Positions 38,079 to 47,049 of a stretch of 64,000 bases of DNA are shown piece by piece. Source of the DNA: Duganella levis (GTDB lineage Bacteria > Pseudomonadota > Gammaproteobacteria > Burkholderiales > Burkholderiaceae_D); contig NZ_WWCT01000004.1 of NCBI RefSeq assembly GCF_009857605.1, positions 62,001-126,000 on the forward strand, written 5' to 3'. Numbering within the stretch: the stretch's first letter is position 1; every line of letters begins with the position of its first letter. The notes beneath the pieces were generated by a model that searched no databases, was not told where the DNA came from, and saw only the letters and a program-made list of their open reading frames with translations. The position numbers were made by a program, and so were the translations under genes.

Positions 38079-38717
38079 TTATTTATTTGGTTGCGGGGTC
38101 ACGCGCAGGTATGGACGCTCGGCGGTGAAGCCTTTTGGATATTTCTGCTTCAGTACTTCCGGATCCTGCACGGTCAGCGGGATGATGACGTCGTCACCAT
38201 CTTTCCAGTTGCCCGGCGTGGCCACGGTGTAGCCATCGGTCAGTTGCAGCGCATCGATCACGCGCAGTACTTCGTCGAAGTTACGGCCGGTGCTCATCGG
38301 ATAGGTGATGGTCAGGCGCACTTTCTTGTTCGGATCGATCACGAACAGCGAACGCACGGTGGCCGTGGCCGACGCTTCCGGATGGATCATGTCATACAGG
38401 CCCGACACCTTGCGGTCCGCATCGGCGATGATCGGGAAACCGACCACAGTCTTCTGCGTTTCTTCGATGTCCTTGATCCAGGCCTTGTGCGACTCGGCAG
38501 GGTCAACCGACAGCGCGATGGCTTTCACATTGCGCTTGTCGAATTCAGGCTTCAGCTTGGCGGTCAGGCCCAACTCGGTGGTGCAGACGGGGGTGAAGTC
38601 GGCAGGGTGCGAAAACAGCACCACCCACGAATTGCCAGCCCACTCGTGGAACTTCAGTTTGCCGATGGAGGAATCTTGTTCGAAATCAGGCGCGGTATCG
38701 CCCAGGCGGATAGTCAT
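38079..38717 (-). CDS. Peroxiredoxin, 1-Cys (Prx6) type
   Basis: Thiol peroxidase of 212 residues. The peroxidatic cysteine lies in HPADFTPVCTTELG, with the supporting Thr and the later Arg (TATVRSLFVIDP). The long C-terminal domain (VIDALQLTDGYTVATPGNWKDGD) is characteristic of the 1-Cys Prx6 group, where W-x-x-G-D is conserved. It reduces peroxides in the cytoplasm. It sits between a small hydrolase gene and the sulfite exporter on one strand of the sulfur block. Some Burkholderiales place a Prx6 gene near sulfur genes; the link to sulfur limitation is inferred. Confidence 0.93.
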   Translation of the reverse strand: MTIRLGDTAPDFEQDSSIGKLKFHEWAGNSWVVLFSHPADFTPVCTTELGLTAKLKPEFDKRNVKAIALSVDPAESHKAWIKDIEETQKTVVGFPIIADADRKVSGLYDMIHPEASATATVRSLFVIDPNKKVRLTITYPMSTGRNFDEVLRVIDALQLTDGYTVATPGNWKDGDDVIIPLTVQDPEVLKQKYPKGFTAERPYLRVTPQPNK

Positions 38718-38744
38718 AGTTGGTCTCCAGAGTAGAAAAATGCA

Positions 38745-39299
38745 TCACGTTGACAACACGTCATTGTGCACCTGACCGGCCAGGAAATACAAGCTTTCCA
38801 GACCCTCCGGCCAGTCGCCCAGACCGGATTCGGCGTTGATGTGCCCCAGCGGACCGCCGTTGATGAAGCGGCTGTGCCAGCGCCGCGCCCACAACTCCGC
38901 GCGCGGCGCGGCCATCCACGGATCGTTGGTGCTGCCAACCATGATGGAAGGTACCGGCAAGGCCTGCTGCGGCAGCAACGAGGCGACGTTGAACTTGTCG
39001 GGATCGGCCGGCGCCACCAGCAGCACCGCGGCCACAGCCTCTGGATCGCGCGCCACACTGCGCACCGTGGCCAGCGCGCCAAAGCTGTGAGCGACGATCA
39101 GCGTCGGCCGCTTATCCTTGCTGCGCAGTTGGTCCACGCGCGCCGACCAGCGCGGCAGGTCCGGCACTTCCCAGTCGTCCTGCTGCACCCGCTCAAAGGC
39201 GGGGAACAGGCGTTGCCAGCGGCTCTGCCAGTGGTCCGGTCCGCTGTTATGCAGGCCGGGCGCAATCAACACGCGAAACTGGTCAAAGCTGCCGGTCAT
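38745..39299 (-). CDS. RBBP9/YdeN-type alpha/beta hydrolase
   Basis: Small serine hydrolase of 184 residues. The nucleophile elbow is VAHSFGAL; the Asp is in GSTNDPWM and the His in GGPLGHINAESGLGDW. The opening VLIAPGLHNSGPDHWQSRWQ is a signature of this family. Substrate unknown. It begins 2 bases after the sulfate-binding protein gene, so it is almost certainly co-transcribed with it. Confidence 0.9.
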   Translation of the reverse strand: MTGSFDQFRVLIAPGLHNSGPDHWQSRWQRLFPAFERVQQDDWEVPDLPRWSARVDQLRSKDKRPTLIVAHSFGALATVRSVARDPEAVAAVLLVAPADPDKFNVASLLPQQALPVPSIMVGSTNDPWMAAPRAELWARRWHSRFINGGPLGHINAESGLGDWPEGLESLYFLAGQVHNDVLST

Positions 39300-39301
39300 G
39301 A

Positions 39302-40306
39302 TTACTTGTTAGGCTGGTAGATCTGGTCGAACAGGCCGCCGTCGGCGAAGTGGGTCTTCTGCGCCTTGGTCCAGTCGCCAGCGACATCAGCCAGGGTGAA
39401 CAGCTTTACTTTCGGGAACTGGCCGGCGTATTTCTTGTCGGCTTTCTCGGTAGCTGGACGGTAGTAGTTCTTGGCGATGATGTCCTGCGCTTCATCGGTG
39501 TACAGGAAGTTCAGGTAAGCCTCCGCCACCTTGCGGGTGCCGCGCTTGTCGACCACTTTATCAACCACGGCCACTGGCGGTTCCGCCAGGATCGAGACCG
39601 ACGGCGCGATGATGTCGAACTTGGTCGGGCCCAGTTCCTTCACGGCCAGCAGCGCTTCGTTTTCCCAGGCGATCAGCACGTCGCCGATGCCGCGCTCGAC
39701 GAAGGTGGTGGTGGCGCCACGCGCGCCGGAATCCAGCACCGGGACGTTTTTATACAGCTTGGTCAGGTAGTCCTTGGCGCTGGCTTCGCTACCGCCCGGT
39801 TGGCGCAGTGCGTAGCCGTAGGCGGCCAAGTGGTTCCAGCGGGCGCCGCCGGAGGTTTTTGGATTCGGGGTAATCACCGATACGCCTGGCTTGACCAGGT
39901 CGGCCCAGTCCTTGATGCCCTTAGGATTGCCCTTGCGGACCAGGAACACGATGGTCGAGGTGTACGGGGTGCTGTTGTGCGGCAGCTTTTTCTGCCAGTC
40001 CGGCGACAGCAGCTTGTGTTCGGCGATGGCGTCAATGTCGTAGGCCAGTGCCAGCGAGACCACGTCGGCTTCCAGGCCGTCGATCACTGCGCGGCCCTGT
40101 TTGCCGGAACCGCCGTGCGATTGCTTGATCTTGACCGTGTCGCCGGTCTTGGTTTTCCACTCTTTGGCAAATGCCGTGTTGACGTCCTGGTACAGCTCGC
40201 GGGTTGGGTCATACGACACGTTCAACAGCGAGATGTCCGCTGCCATTGCTGGGGCGACGGCGGAAATGGCGAGAACAGCAGCGGCAATAATTTTTTTGGA
40301 CAGCAT
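39302..40306 (-). CDS. sbp: Periplasmic sulfate-binding protein
   Basis: 334 residues: signal peptide ending [10 protein letters not shown], then a sulfate-binding fold with [40 protein letters not shown] (anion-binding loop), [20 protein letters not shown] and [10 protein letters not shown]. It delivers sulfate to CysTWA. AGGGGAA precedes the ATG. An AT-rich promoter region (40307-40394) separates it from dgkA; its sense-strand sequence CATTTATAAGGGG is a plausible -10 region for a CysB-type promoter. Confidence 0.96.
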   Translation of the reverse strand: MLSKKIIAAAVLAISAVAPAMAADISLLNVSYDPTRELYQDVNTAFAKEWKTKTGDTVKIKQSHGGSGKQGRAVIDGLEADVVSLALAYDIDAIAEHKLLSPDWQKKLPHNSTPYTSTIVFLVRKGNPKGIKDWADLVKPGVSVITPNPKTSGGARWNHLAAYGYALRQPGGSEASAKDYLTKLYKNVPVLDSGARGATTTFVERGIGDVLIAWENEALLAVKELGPTKFDIIAPSVSILAEPPVAVVDKVVDKRGTRKVAEAYLNFLYTDEAQDIIAKNYYRPATEKADKKYAGQFPKVKLFTLADVAGDWTKAQKTHFADGGLFDQIYQPNK

Positions 40307-40394
40307 TTGATTCCCCTAGTAGTGAAGGTCTCCAGATTACTGCTGCCCCTTATAAATGAGAACTAAGCTTTTATCAGTTCTATATACCGAAAAA

Positions 40395-40778
40395 TCATAT
40401 GAACCTGTTGTACAGCACCACCGCCCAGGTGGCGATAGCCAGCAAACAGGTCAGCAACACGGCGGCGCTGCCGAAATCCTTGGCGTTCTTGGACAAAGGA
40501 TGGCGTTCCAGCGAGACCCGGTCGACAACCGCTTCGATCGAAGAGTTGATCAGCTCGACGATCAGGATCAGCATCAGCACGCCGATCAGCACCAGCTTTT
40601 CAAACGCCGACACGCGCAACAGCAGCGCAATGATGGTGCCCACCGCAAACACGCTGACCTCCTGGCGGAAAGCGTGTTCATTCCGCCACGCCGAGCGGAA
40701 GCCATCGAGCGAATAGAAAAACGCCTGGTAGATACGTTTGAGACCACTTTTACTCTTGAATTCGCTGACCGGTTGCAT
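40395..40778 (-). CDS. dgkA: Diacylglycerol kinase
   Basis: Small inner-membrane lipid kinase of 127 residues recycling diacylglycerol to phosphatidic acid. Three helices are visible, with the signature HAFRQEVSVF and the active-site VELINSSIEAVVDR, plus KDFGSAAV. Length matches E. coli DgkA (122). It is divergent from the IclR regulator. Confidence 0.95.
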   Translation of the reverse strand: MQPVSEFKSKSGLKRIYQAFFYSLDGFRSAWRNEHAFRQEVSVFAVGTIIALLLRVSAFEKLVLIGVLMLILIVELINSSIEAVVDRVSLERHPLSKNAKDFGSAAVLLTCLLAIATWAVVLYNRFI

Positions 40779-40819
40779 GGGGAATAGTGTGCGTTGTGAA
40801 TAGCATATTATGCACCTTT

Positions 40820-40834
40820 TACCACATTATGGTA
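40820..40834. promoter_or_regulatory. Palindrome TACCA-CATTA-TGGTA, candidate IclR operator
   Basis: Perfect 5-base arms around CATTA in the 95-base divergent gap between dgkA and the IclR regulator gene. TATAAA follows at 40833-40838, suitable as the regulator's -10. The position fits autoregulation. Confidence 0.45.
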
Positions 40835-40873
40835 TAAATCAGGTATCCCTTACCGCATTGCACCAACCACATC

Positions 40874-41653
40874 ATGAAAATCGAATCCGTTCCCGAGCAG
40901 AAGACCACCATCCAGGTGATCGAACGCATGGTGGCGCTGCTCGATGCGCTGGCCAAGTATCCCGACCCTGTCAGCCTCAAGGAATTGTCCAAGGTTTCGG
41001 GGCTACACCCGTCCACCGCCCACCGCATCCTGAACGATATGGTGGTCACGCGCTTTGTCGACCGGGTCGAACCGGGCACCTACCGGCTCGGCATGCGGCT
41101 GCTGGAACTGGGCAATGTGGTCAAGAGCCGGCTGTCGGTGCGCGAGGCGGCGCTGGATTTTATGCGTGCACTGCACAAAAAAACCCAGCAGACCATCAAC
41201 CTGTCGGTGCGCCAGGGCGACGAGATCGTCTACATCGACCGCGCCTTCTCGGAACGCTCGGGCATGCAGGTGGTGCGCGCCATCGGCGGCCGCGGCCCGC
41301 TGCACCTGACCTCGACGGGCAAGCTGTTCCTGTCGGTGGACGAGCCGAAAGCTATCCGCGCCTACGCCACGCGCACCGGGCTGGCCGGCCATAACAAGAA
41401 TTCGATTACCGATCTGGGCAAGCTGGAGCGCGAGCTGGGGCTGGTGAAGTCACGCGGCTATTCGCGCGACAATGAAGAACTGGAACTGGGTGTGCGCTGC
41501 ATGGCCGCCGGCATCTACGACGACAGCGGCAAGCTGATTGCCGGGCTGTCGATCTCGGCGCCGGCCGACCGTTTGCAGGATGATTGGCTGGACGATCTGG
41601 TGCTGACTGCGCGCCAGATCTCCGTCACGCTGGGTTACATGCCGGTCGAATAA
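40874..41653 (+). CDS. IclR-family transcriptional regulator
   Basis: 259 residues. The N-terminal winged HTH (VIERMVALLDALAKYPDPVS, LSKVSGLHPSTAHRILNDMV) is followed by the IclR effector domain (INLSVRQGDEIVYIDRAFSE, HLTSTGKLFLSVDEPKAI, SRGYSRDNEELELGVRCMAA). Such proteins usually control catabolic genes, but none lie beside it, so the target is unknown. The last 19 bases overlap the end of the convergent endopeptidase gene. Confidence 0.93.
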   Translation: MKIESVPEQKTTIQVIERMVALLDALAKYPDPVSLKELSKVSGLHPSTAHRILNDMVVTRFVDRVEPGTYRLGMRLLELGNVVKSRLSVREAALDFMRALHKKTQQTINLSVRQGDEIVYIDRAFSERSGMQVVRAIGGRGPLHLTSTGKLFLSVDEPKAIRAYATRTGLAGHNKNSITDLGKLERELGLVKSRGYSRDNEELELGVRCMAAGIYDDSGKLIAGLSISAPADRLQDDWLDDLVLTARQISVTLGYMPVE

Positions 41654-42705
41654 GCACCGGTGCTGCTGCCGCCGCCAACCAGGTTGGCCGGACGCAGCGC
41701 TTCCAGCCATTTGCGCATGCGGCCGGCGTCTGCCGTCCGCGACTGCTTGCCCTTGGAATCCAGGAACACCATGATCACCGAGCGGCCTTCGATGACGGCC
41801 TGCATCATCAGGCAACGCCCTGCTTCATTGATGAAACCGGTTTTCTGCAAGCCGATCGCCCAGTCCGGGCTGGCCACCAAATGGTTGGTGGTGCCGAACT
41901 GCATCGGCCGGCCGTTACTCAGTTCCACCGTGGCTTTCGGATCGGTGGAGAACTGGCGCAGCATCGGCTGCTGATACGCCGCCATCGCCAGCTTGGCCAG
42001 ATCGCGCGCACTGGCCACATTCATTTTCGACAAACCGTTGGAATCGACGTAATGGGTATCGCTCATGCCCAGCTCACGCGCCTTGGCGTTCATCGCTTCG
42101 ACAAACGCCGGACGGCCGCCCGGATAGTTGCGGCCCAGTGCCGAGGCGGCGCGGTTTTCCGAACTCATCAGCGCGATGTGCAGCATATTGGCGCGCGTCA
42201 TCTGCGTGCCGACTTTCAGGCGCGAGCTGCTGAATTTTTCGCGGTCCACGTCCTCGTCGGTCACGGTGAGGATTTCGTCCATGTCCTGCTTGGCTTCCAC
42301 CACGATCAGGCCGGTCATCATTTTGGTGATAGAGGCGATCGGCAGGGCAACGTTGGAATTCTTTTCAAACAGCACTTCCGAGTTGGCCTGGTCCAGCACC
42401 AGCGCCACGTTGGATGCCAGCGACAGCGGGTCGTGCGTGCTGTTCAGGCCGGCGAGGTCACCCATGGTCGGCACCGCAGGCGCCGCTGCCAGCACGCGCT
42501 GGTAGACCACCTTGCGCTTGCCCTTGACCTTGATGACGCGCTTGACCATACGGTCGCTCGCATCGGCGGCGGCCACGCGCACTGCGTGGCGTTTTTTCAA
42601 CACCAGCTTTTTATTGGGTGCGCTGCCGGCATCGGCTGCCTGTACGGTGATGGCGGCCGAAGCAAACATCAGCGAAATAAGGGCGCTTAATGCGAGTTTG
42701 ATCAT
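41635..42705 (-). CDS. pbpG: D-alanyl-D-alanine endopeptidase, PBP7-like
   Basis: Periplasmic serine enzyme of peptidase family S11, 356 residues, trimming peptidoglycan cross-links. Signal peptide ends near ITVQA-ADA; then a basic linker (KKLVLKKRHAVR). The catalytic motifs are SITK (SxxK), SSEN (SxN) and QKTGF (KTG). Start set at 42705 behind TTTTTGGGGATACGA. Convergent with, and slightly overlapping, the IclR gene. Confidence 0.93.
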   Translation of the reverse strand: MIKLALSALISLMFASAAITVQAADAGSAPNKKLVLKKRHAVRVAAADASDRMVKRVIKVKGKRKVVYQRVLAAAPAVPTMGDLAGLNSTHDPLSLASNVALVLDQANSEVLFEKNSNVALPIASITKMMTGLIVVEAKQDMDEILTVTDEDVDREKFSSSRLKVGTQMTRANMLHIALMSSENRAASALGRNYPGGRPAFVEAMNAKARELGMSDTHYVDSNGLSKMNVASARDLAKLAMAAYQQPMLRQFSTDPKATVELSNGRPMQFGTTNHLVASPDWAIGLQKTGFINEAGRCLMMQAVIEGRSVIMVFLDSKGKQSRTADAGRMRKWLEALRPANLVGGGSSTGAYSTGM

Positions 42706-42836
42706 TCGTATCCCCAAAAAAAGAAATCAACCAAGACCCGTTGCAGTGTAGCAAAACGCTGCGCCAGCGCAAGGAAATTTAACACTCATCGCACCAATGG
42801 TTGTGTTGGCGCAATAGAGGAAAAAACAAGCTAGTC

Positions 42837-43532
42837 TTACCCGACAAATTTAACAAATTCCGTGAGCGGCATCCGCTCAGTAATCAAAGAATTTTCGATC
42901 TTGCTCAAATCGGCGACGCCTAGCGCCATGCCGCACACCACAGTTTCGCTCTCAGGCAACTGCAACTGTTCGCTGATGATGCGGTGGTACTGGGTAAAAG
43001 CCGCTTGCGGGCAGGTGTCGAGGCCGCGCGCGCGGGCCGCGACCATGATGTTCTGCAGGAACATACCGTAGTCCAGCCACGAACCTTGCTCCATCACGCG
43101 GTCGATGGTGAAGATCAGGCCGACCGGCGCGCCGAAGAAATCGTAATTCTTGCCATGCTGGGCGGCCATGCCGGCTTTGTTGTCGCGAGTCAGGCCCAGC
43201 AGCGCATACAGATCCCAGCCGACCTTGCGGCGGCGGTCTATGTAAGGCGACACCCATTCCTGCGGGTAATAGGCGTACTCTTCCTTGTGCTGACTGGCTT
43301 GCTCTGGATCATTATGTGCGGCCAATATCGCCGAAGACAACTGCTGCTTGCGCTCACCTTGCAACACGTAGACTTTCCAAGGCTGCGTGTTGGTGCCGGA
43401 CGGCGCGCGGCCGGCCACTTGCAAAATCTGTTCGATATCCTCGCGCGCGACCGACGTCGGCAAAAAGGCGCGCAGGGAGCGGCGCGAGGTGATCGCGGCG
43501 TCGACAGCCTGCTGCTCGGGAGTTGAAATCAT
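42837..43532 (-). CDS. Nitroreductase family protein
   Basis: FMN-dependent NAD(P)H oxidoreductase of 231 residues. The N-terminal SRRSLRAFLPTSVAREDIEQ and RAPSGTNTQPWKVYVL bind FMN; the later GMFLQNIMVAARARGLDTCP and MALGVAD are typical. Substrate unspecified. It starts 10 bases downstream of the transporter gene on the same strand, so the two are probably co-transcribed. Confidence 0.93.
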   Translation of the reverse strand: MISTPEQQAVDAAITSRRSLRAFLPTSVAREDIEQILQVAGRAPSGTNTQPWKVYVLQGERKQQLSSAILAAHNDPEQASQHKEEYAYYPQEWVSPYIDRRRKVGWDLYALLGLTRDNKAGMAAQHGKNYDFFGAPVGLIFTIDRVMEQGSWLDYGMFLQNIMVAARARGLDTCPQAAFTQYHRIISEQLQLPESETVVCGMALGVADLSKIENSLITERMPLTEFVKFVG

Positions 43533-43542
43533 GCTTCCTCGC

Positions 43543-44451
43543 TCACTTGGATTTCTTGACTACAAATATCACGCCAGTCACCGCCAGCGCCATGCCAGCC
43601 ATGCCGAGGGCGTTGAACGCTTCGCCAAACATCAGCCATGCCATGATAGCGGTGGTAGGCGGCGTCAGATACATCAAACTGGTGACCTGGGTGGCGTCAT
43701 TTCTGCGGATCAACGCAAACAGCAGGAAAATCGCGCCGATCGACAGCCCCAGTACCGACCACAGCAAGGCTCCCACGAAGCGCGGTGTCCACTGCACCGC
43801 AGCAAAATCCGGGCCAAGGCCTTCGAAATATATCGCCAGCGGCAATACCACGATGGTCGAGGCGGCAAACTGGATCACCGTGCCCACCCGCAGGTCGAAT
43901 TGCGGGCAATGGTGTTTCTGGTACAGCGTGCCGGCCGTGATACTGAATAGTGCAAGCACGCACAATAAAATGGCATCCGGCGAAAGTCCGACCAGCTGGA
44001 TCTTGGCGGCCACCACCAGTCCTACCCCGCCGATGCCGAACAGCAAGCCTAGCCATTGGCGCGGCAGCACTTTTTCGCCGATCAGCGGCGCCGCGAATGC
44101 GGTCAGGATCGGTTGCATGCCGACGATCAGCGCCGACAAGCCGGCCGGCATGCCCTGTTTGATGGCGCACCAGACACCGATCAGGTAACCAGCTTGCACC
44201 AGCAGCCCGGCCAGCGCGATGTGGCCAATCTTGCCATGCGGCCAAGGCGCGCGCAGTACCAGCACCGCCGGCACCAGGAACACCAGCACGCCGAGGAAGC
44301 GCAACAACAAGAAGGTCAGCGGCGGCGCATAAGGCAGGCCGAACTTGGCGACGATGAAGCCACTGCTCCATAACAGCACGAAAAACAGCGGTAACGGCGA
44401 CAAAAAACTGGCGTTCCGGGCGGTTTGTGCGGCTTGGGGCGTATCGGGCAT
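43543..44451 (-). CDS. DMT-superfamily transporter (EamA family)
   Basis: 302 residues and about ten helices in two EamA repeats (PLPLFFVLLWSSGFIVAKFG; second repeat from ILLCVLALFSITAGTLYQKH). The conserved Pro/Glu ending of each half is present (PLIGEKVLPRQW; WLMFGEAFNALG). Probably a metabolite exporter; substrate unknown. Start at 44451 (MPDTPQAAQ) chosen because upstream residues are arginine-rich non-coding-like sequence. A second, only distantly similar EamA protein lies at 20349-21233. Confidence 0.9.
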   Translation of the reverse strand: MPDTPQAAQTARNASFLSPLPLFFVLLWSSGFIVAKFGLPYAPPLTFLLLRFLGVLVFLVPAVLVLRAPWPHGKIGHIALAGLLVQAGYLIGVWCAIKQGMPAGLSALIVGMQPILTAFAAPLIGEKVLPRQWLGLLFGIGGVGLVVAAKIQLVGLSPDAILLCVLALFSITAGTLYQKHHCPQFDLRVGTVIQFAASTIVVLPLAIYFEGLGPDFAAVQWTPRFVGALLWSVLGLSIGAIFLLFALIRRNDATQVTSLMYLTPPTTAIMAWLMFGEAFNALGMAGMALAVTGVIFVVKKSK

Positions 44452-44793
44452 CAGGATGACTTGTGATCTAAAAGAAAATCGGCGCCGGAATGCGGCGCCG
44501 ACTCGGGTGTGCCTGAGTCTAACACGGCAGCGTTTTTTCCACCGGAAAGCCCCTGTTTGCCTCATTCTTAAGGAATAGTTCTTTAGGAAAATATTCTAGT
44601 TGACGAACTTTAGGTTCTTTGATGCAACGCACAAAAAATCGCTTGACTTAATTTCTGGAGGTCGTAAAATCGGGTTTGTTGCGTTGCACAATTTGTTGTT
44701 CGGTCTGAAACGTAGTTGGGCTGTTTCTCACCGACGGTAGAAACACACACATAAGCTGTTATTTCAATGAACGACTATTTTCTGGAGAACCAA
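44452..44793 (+). other. Gene-free region with phasin promoter
   Basis: 342 bases between the divergent transporter and phasin genes. It holds the phasin promoter and two operator-like repeats (listed separately), a leader of about 110 bases, and no other structure I would defend. Confidence 0.6.
44620..44689 (+). promoter_or_regulatory. Phasin promoter flanked by two inverted PhaR-like sites
   Basis: -35 TTGACT (44643-44648), 16-base spacer and -10 TAAAAT (44665-44670). Flanking them, TGATGCAACGCAC (44620-44632) and TGTTGCGTTGCAC (44677-44689) share the core TGCAACGCA / TGCGTTGCA in opposite orientation. Both fit TGNTGCN3GCA, close to the motif I recall for the PHB regulator PhbF/PhaR of Herbaspirillum. 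A repressor binding both sites would cover the promoter. Confidence 0.65.
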
Positions 44794-45351
44794 ATGTTTT
44801 CGATTCCTGAGCAATTTTCCAATGCGACCAAAGCCAATTTCGAAGCGCAATTCGCGATCTTCTCGACCCTGACCAATAAAGCATTTGAAGGCGTAGAGAA
44901 ATTCGTCGATTTGAATCTGACCGCTGCCAAGGCTTCGTTGGAAGAAACTTCGGCCACCACCAAGCAATTGCTGGCCGCTAAAGATCCACAAGAATTCTTC
45001 TCGCTGGCTACTGCTCAAGCTCAGCCTAATGCAGAAAAAACCATCGCTTATGGCCGTCACCTGGCAACCATCGCGACCAGCACTGGTGCTGAATTCAGCA
45101 AAGCCGCTGAAAACCAAATCGCTGAAACGAATCGTAAAGTGATTTCGCTGGTTGATGAAGTCAGCAAAAATGCACCAGCCGGCAGCGAAAATGCCGTGGC
45201 ACTGTTTAAGTCGGCAATCGGCAATGCCACCGCCGGTTACGAGCAGTTCACCAAAACCGCGAAACAAGCTGTTGAATCGCTGGAAACCAATGTGAATGCA
45301 GCCGTGAGCCAATTCAACGCTGCTGCCGCTAAAGTAACGCCTAAGAAATAA
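44794..45351 (+). CDS. phaP: Phasin family protein (PHB granule-associated)
   Basis: Amphipathic helical protein of 185 residues coating polyhydroxybutyrate granules. The phasin_2 pattern is visible: [20 protein letters not shown], then [20 protein letters not shown] and repeated helices rich in Ala, Glu and Lys to the VTPKK end. Start chosen at 44794 because CTGGAGAACCAA precedes it; the in-frame ATG at 44767 has no such site. Two hairpins follow, the second a canonical terminator. Codons are less GC-rich than neighbours (many A/T third bases), as expected for a highly expressed gene. Confidence 0.94.
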   Translation: MFSIPEQFSNATKANFEAQFAIFSTLTNKAFEGVEKFVDLNLTAAKASLEETSATTKQLLAAKDPQEFFSLATAQAQPNAEKTIAYGRHLATIATSTGAEFSKAAENQIAETNRKVISLVDEVSKNAPAGSENAVALFKSAIGNATAGYEQFTKTAKQAVESLETNVNAAVSQFNAAAAKVTPKK

Positions 45352-45356
45352 ATACA

Positions 45357-45385
45357 GATAAAACGGCACGGTAGGGTGCCGTTTA
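45357..45385 (+). repeat. First hairpin after phaP
   Basis: GATAAAACGGCAC / GTGCCGTTTATC with one bulged A, just after the stop codon. It may protect the 3' end ahead of the true terminator. Confidence 0.55.
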
Positions 45386-45391
45386 TCTCGC

Positions 45392-45422
45392 AAAAAAGCC
45401 CCGGTTGATCCGGGGCTTTTTT
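45392..45422 (+). terminator. Rho-independent terminator of phaP
   Basis: AAAAAA-GCCCCGG / CCGGGGC-TTTTTT around TTGAT, with a six-T run. Confidence 0.93.
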
Positions 45423-45484
45423 TATGCCCGCTGCACGCCAGAAAACGGCGCGTACACGCCAATTTTTGGCATAGATAGGACAAT

Positions 45485-45516
45485 ATAAAAGCCGCACAGC
45501 TTGTGCTGTACGGCTT
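45485..45516 (-). terminator. Terminator of the liv operon
   Basis: On the minus strand AAGCCGTACAGC / GCTGTGCGGCTT around ACAA (one mismatch), followed by TTTATATT. It lies 30 bases past the livF stop. Confidence 0.8.
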
Positions 45517-45545
45517 GTACTGGGCTTGCGCTGCGGCCTGTGCGT

Positions 45546-46268
45546 TTATTCGCCCAGGTAGGCGGCCTTGACGCGCGGATCGTCCAGCATATCCTTGGCA
45601 TTGCCGGTCATGGTGATATTTCCGGAGTCCATGACATAACCACGATGCGCGGCTTGCAATGCAAGTTTCGCATTCTGCTCCACCAGCAGCACGGTAATGC
45701 CCTCTTTCGAGACATTGCGAATCACCTCGAAAATCTTTTCAACCATAATCGGCGACAAACCCATCGACGGCTCATCCAATAACAGCAGCTGGGGATGCGA
45801 CATTAATGCCCGCGCCATGGCCAGCATTTGCTGCTCGCCACCGGATAACGTCCCCGCCAATTGCTGCGCGCGTTCTTTCAAACGTGGGAATACATCGAAC
45901 CACTTGGCAATATCGGCTTCAATTCCGGCTTTATCATTGCGAGTATATGCACCCATCATCAGATTCTCTTGAATCGACATACGGGTAAATACACCGCGGC
46001 CTTCTGGAACCATCGCCAGTTTCTTTTCAACTAAATGAAAAGATTTACTGCCCTTCAGCGATTCACCTTGATAAGTAATCGTACCTTCGACTTTACACGG
46101 CGGCAGCGTGCCGGTAATCGCTTTCAGCGTGGTGGTTTTACCAGCGCCATTGGCGCCAATCAAAGCGATTAACTCGCCCTTGTTCACTTCCAGATCGATA
46201 CCCTTGACGGCTTTAATGCCGCCGTACGCGACTTTCAGTCCCGATACTTTAAGAACATTGTCGCTCAT
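45546..46268 (-). CDS. livF: Branched-chain amino-acid ABC transporter ATPase LivF
   Basis: 240-residue ATPase: Walker A GANGAGKTT, signature LSGGEQQMLAMARALM, Walker B LLLLDEPSMGLSP, and the LivF-typical VPEGRGVFTRMSIQENLMMG. It pairs with LivG on the cytoplasmic side. Its ATG overlaps the livG stop by one base (TAATG), so translation is coupled. Last gene of livH-livM-livG-livF. Confidence 0.96.
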   Translation of the reverse strand: MSDNVLKVSGLKVAYGGIKAVKGIDLEVNKGELIALIGANGAGKTTTLKAITGTLPPCKVEGTITYQGESLKGSKSFHLVEKKLAMVPEGRGVFTRMSIQENLMMGAYTRNDKAGIEADIAKWFDVFPRLKERAQQLAGTLSGGEQQMLAMARALMSHPQLLLLDEPSMGLSPIMVEKIFEVIRNVSKEGITVLLVEQNAKLALQAAHRGYVMDSGNITMTGNAKDMLDDPRVKAAYLGE

Positions 46269-47038
46269 TAATGCGATCCTCCCAGGTAGGCGTCAATCAC
46301 CGCCTGATTACTTTGTATCTCCGCCGGCAGTCCTTCTGCAATGGGCTTGCCGTACTCCAGCACCATCATGCGGTCGCACAAGCTCATCATCATCTTGACA
46401 TCGTGTTCAATCAGCAACACCGTCCGGCCCTGTTCTTTGATTTTGATCAACAATTCGCGCAATGCCAGTTTTTCGGTGGCGTTCATGCCGGCCGCCGGTT
46501 CGTCCAGCGCCAGCAGTTGCGGATCGGTCGCCAACGCGCGGGCGATTTCCAGACGGCGCTGGTCGCCATACGACAGGAATTTCGAGGTACGGCTGGCAAA
46601 CTTGCCGATGCCGACGAAATCCAGCAATTCCTGCGCGCGCTGGCGGATCGCCGCCTCTTCCTCGCGCGCCGCCTTGTGGCGGAAGATGGCGCCGAACACG
46701 CCCTGCCTGGAGCGCACGTGGCGCCCCACCATGACGTTTTCCAGCGCCGTCATCTCGCCGAACAGTCGGATGTTCTGGAAGGTGCGGGCAATGCCCGCCT
46801 TGGCCACCTCATGCGGCGCGGACGGCGAGTAAGGCTTGCCGGCCAGCTCGAAAGTGCCGGTGTCCGGCTGGTACAGGCCGGTAATCACATTGAAGAACGT
46901 CGTCTTACCGGCGCCATTGGGGCCGATCAGGCCATAAATCTGGCCTTTCATGATCTTGATGCCAACATCGGTCAGCGCCTGCAAGCCGCCGAAGCGCTTG
47001 TTGACGCCGGCGATCTGGAGAATTACCTGTTCAGTCAT
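46268..47038 (-). CDS. livG: Branched-chain amino-acid ABC transporter ATPase LivG
   Basis: 256-residue ATPase: Walker A GPNGAGKTT, GIARTFQNIRLFGEMTALEN (LivG-specific), signature LSYGDQRRLEIARALA, Walker B LLALDEPAAGMNATE and the switch His in LLIEHDVKMMM. Partner of LivF. It begins 11 bases after livM. Confidence 0.96.
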   Translation of the reverse strand: MTEQVILQIAGVNKRFGGLQALTDVGIKIMKGQIYGLIGPNGAGKTTFFNVITGLYQPDTGTFELAGKPYSPSAPHEVAKAGIARTFQNIRLFGEMTALENVMVGRHVRSRQGVFGAIFRHKAAREEEAAIRQRAQELLDFVGIGKFASRTSKFLSYGDQRRLEIARALATDPQLLALDEPAAGMNATEKLALRELLIKIKEQGRTVLLIEHDVKMMMSLCDRMMVLEYGKPIAEGLPAEIQSNQAVIDAYLGGSH

Positions 47039-47049
47039 GTCTGTATTCC

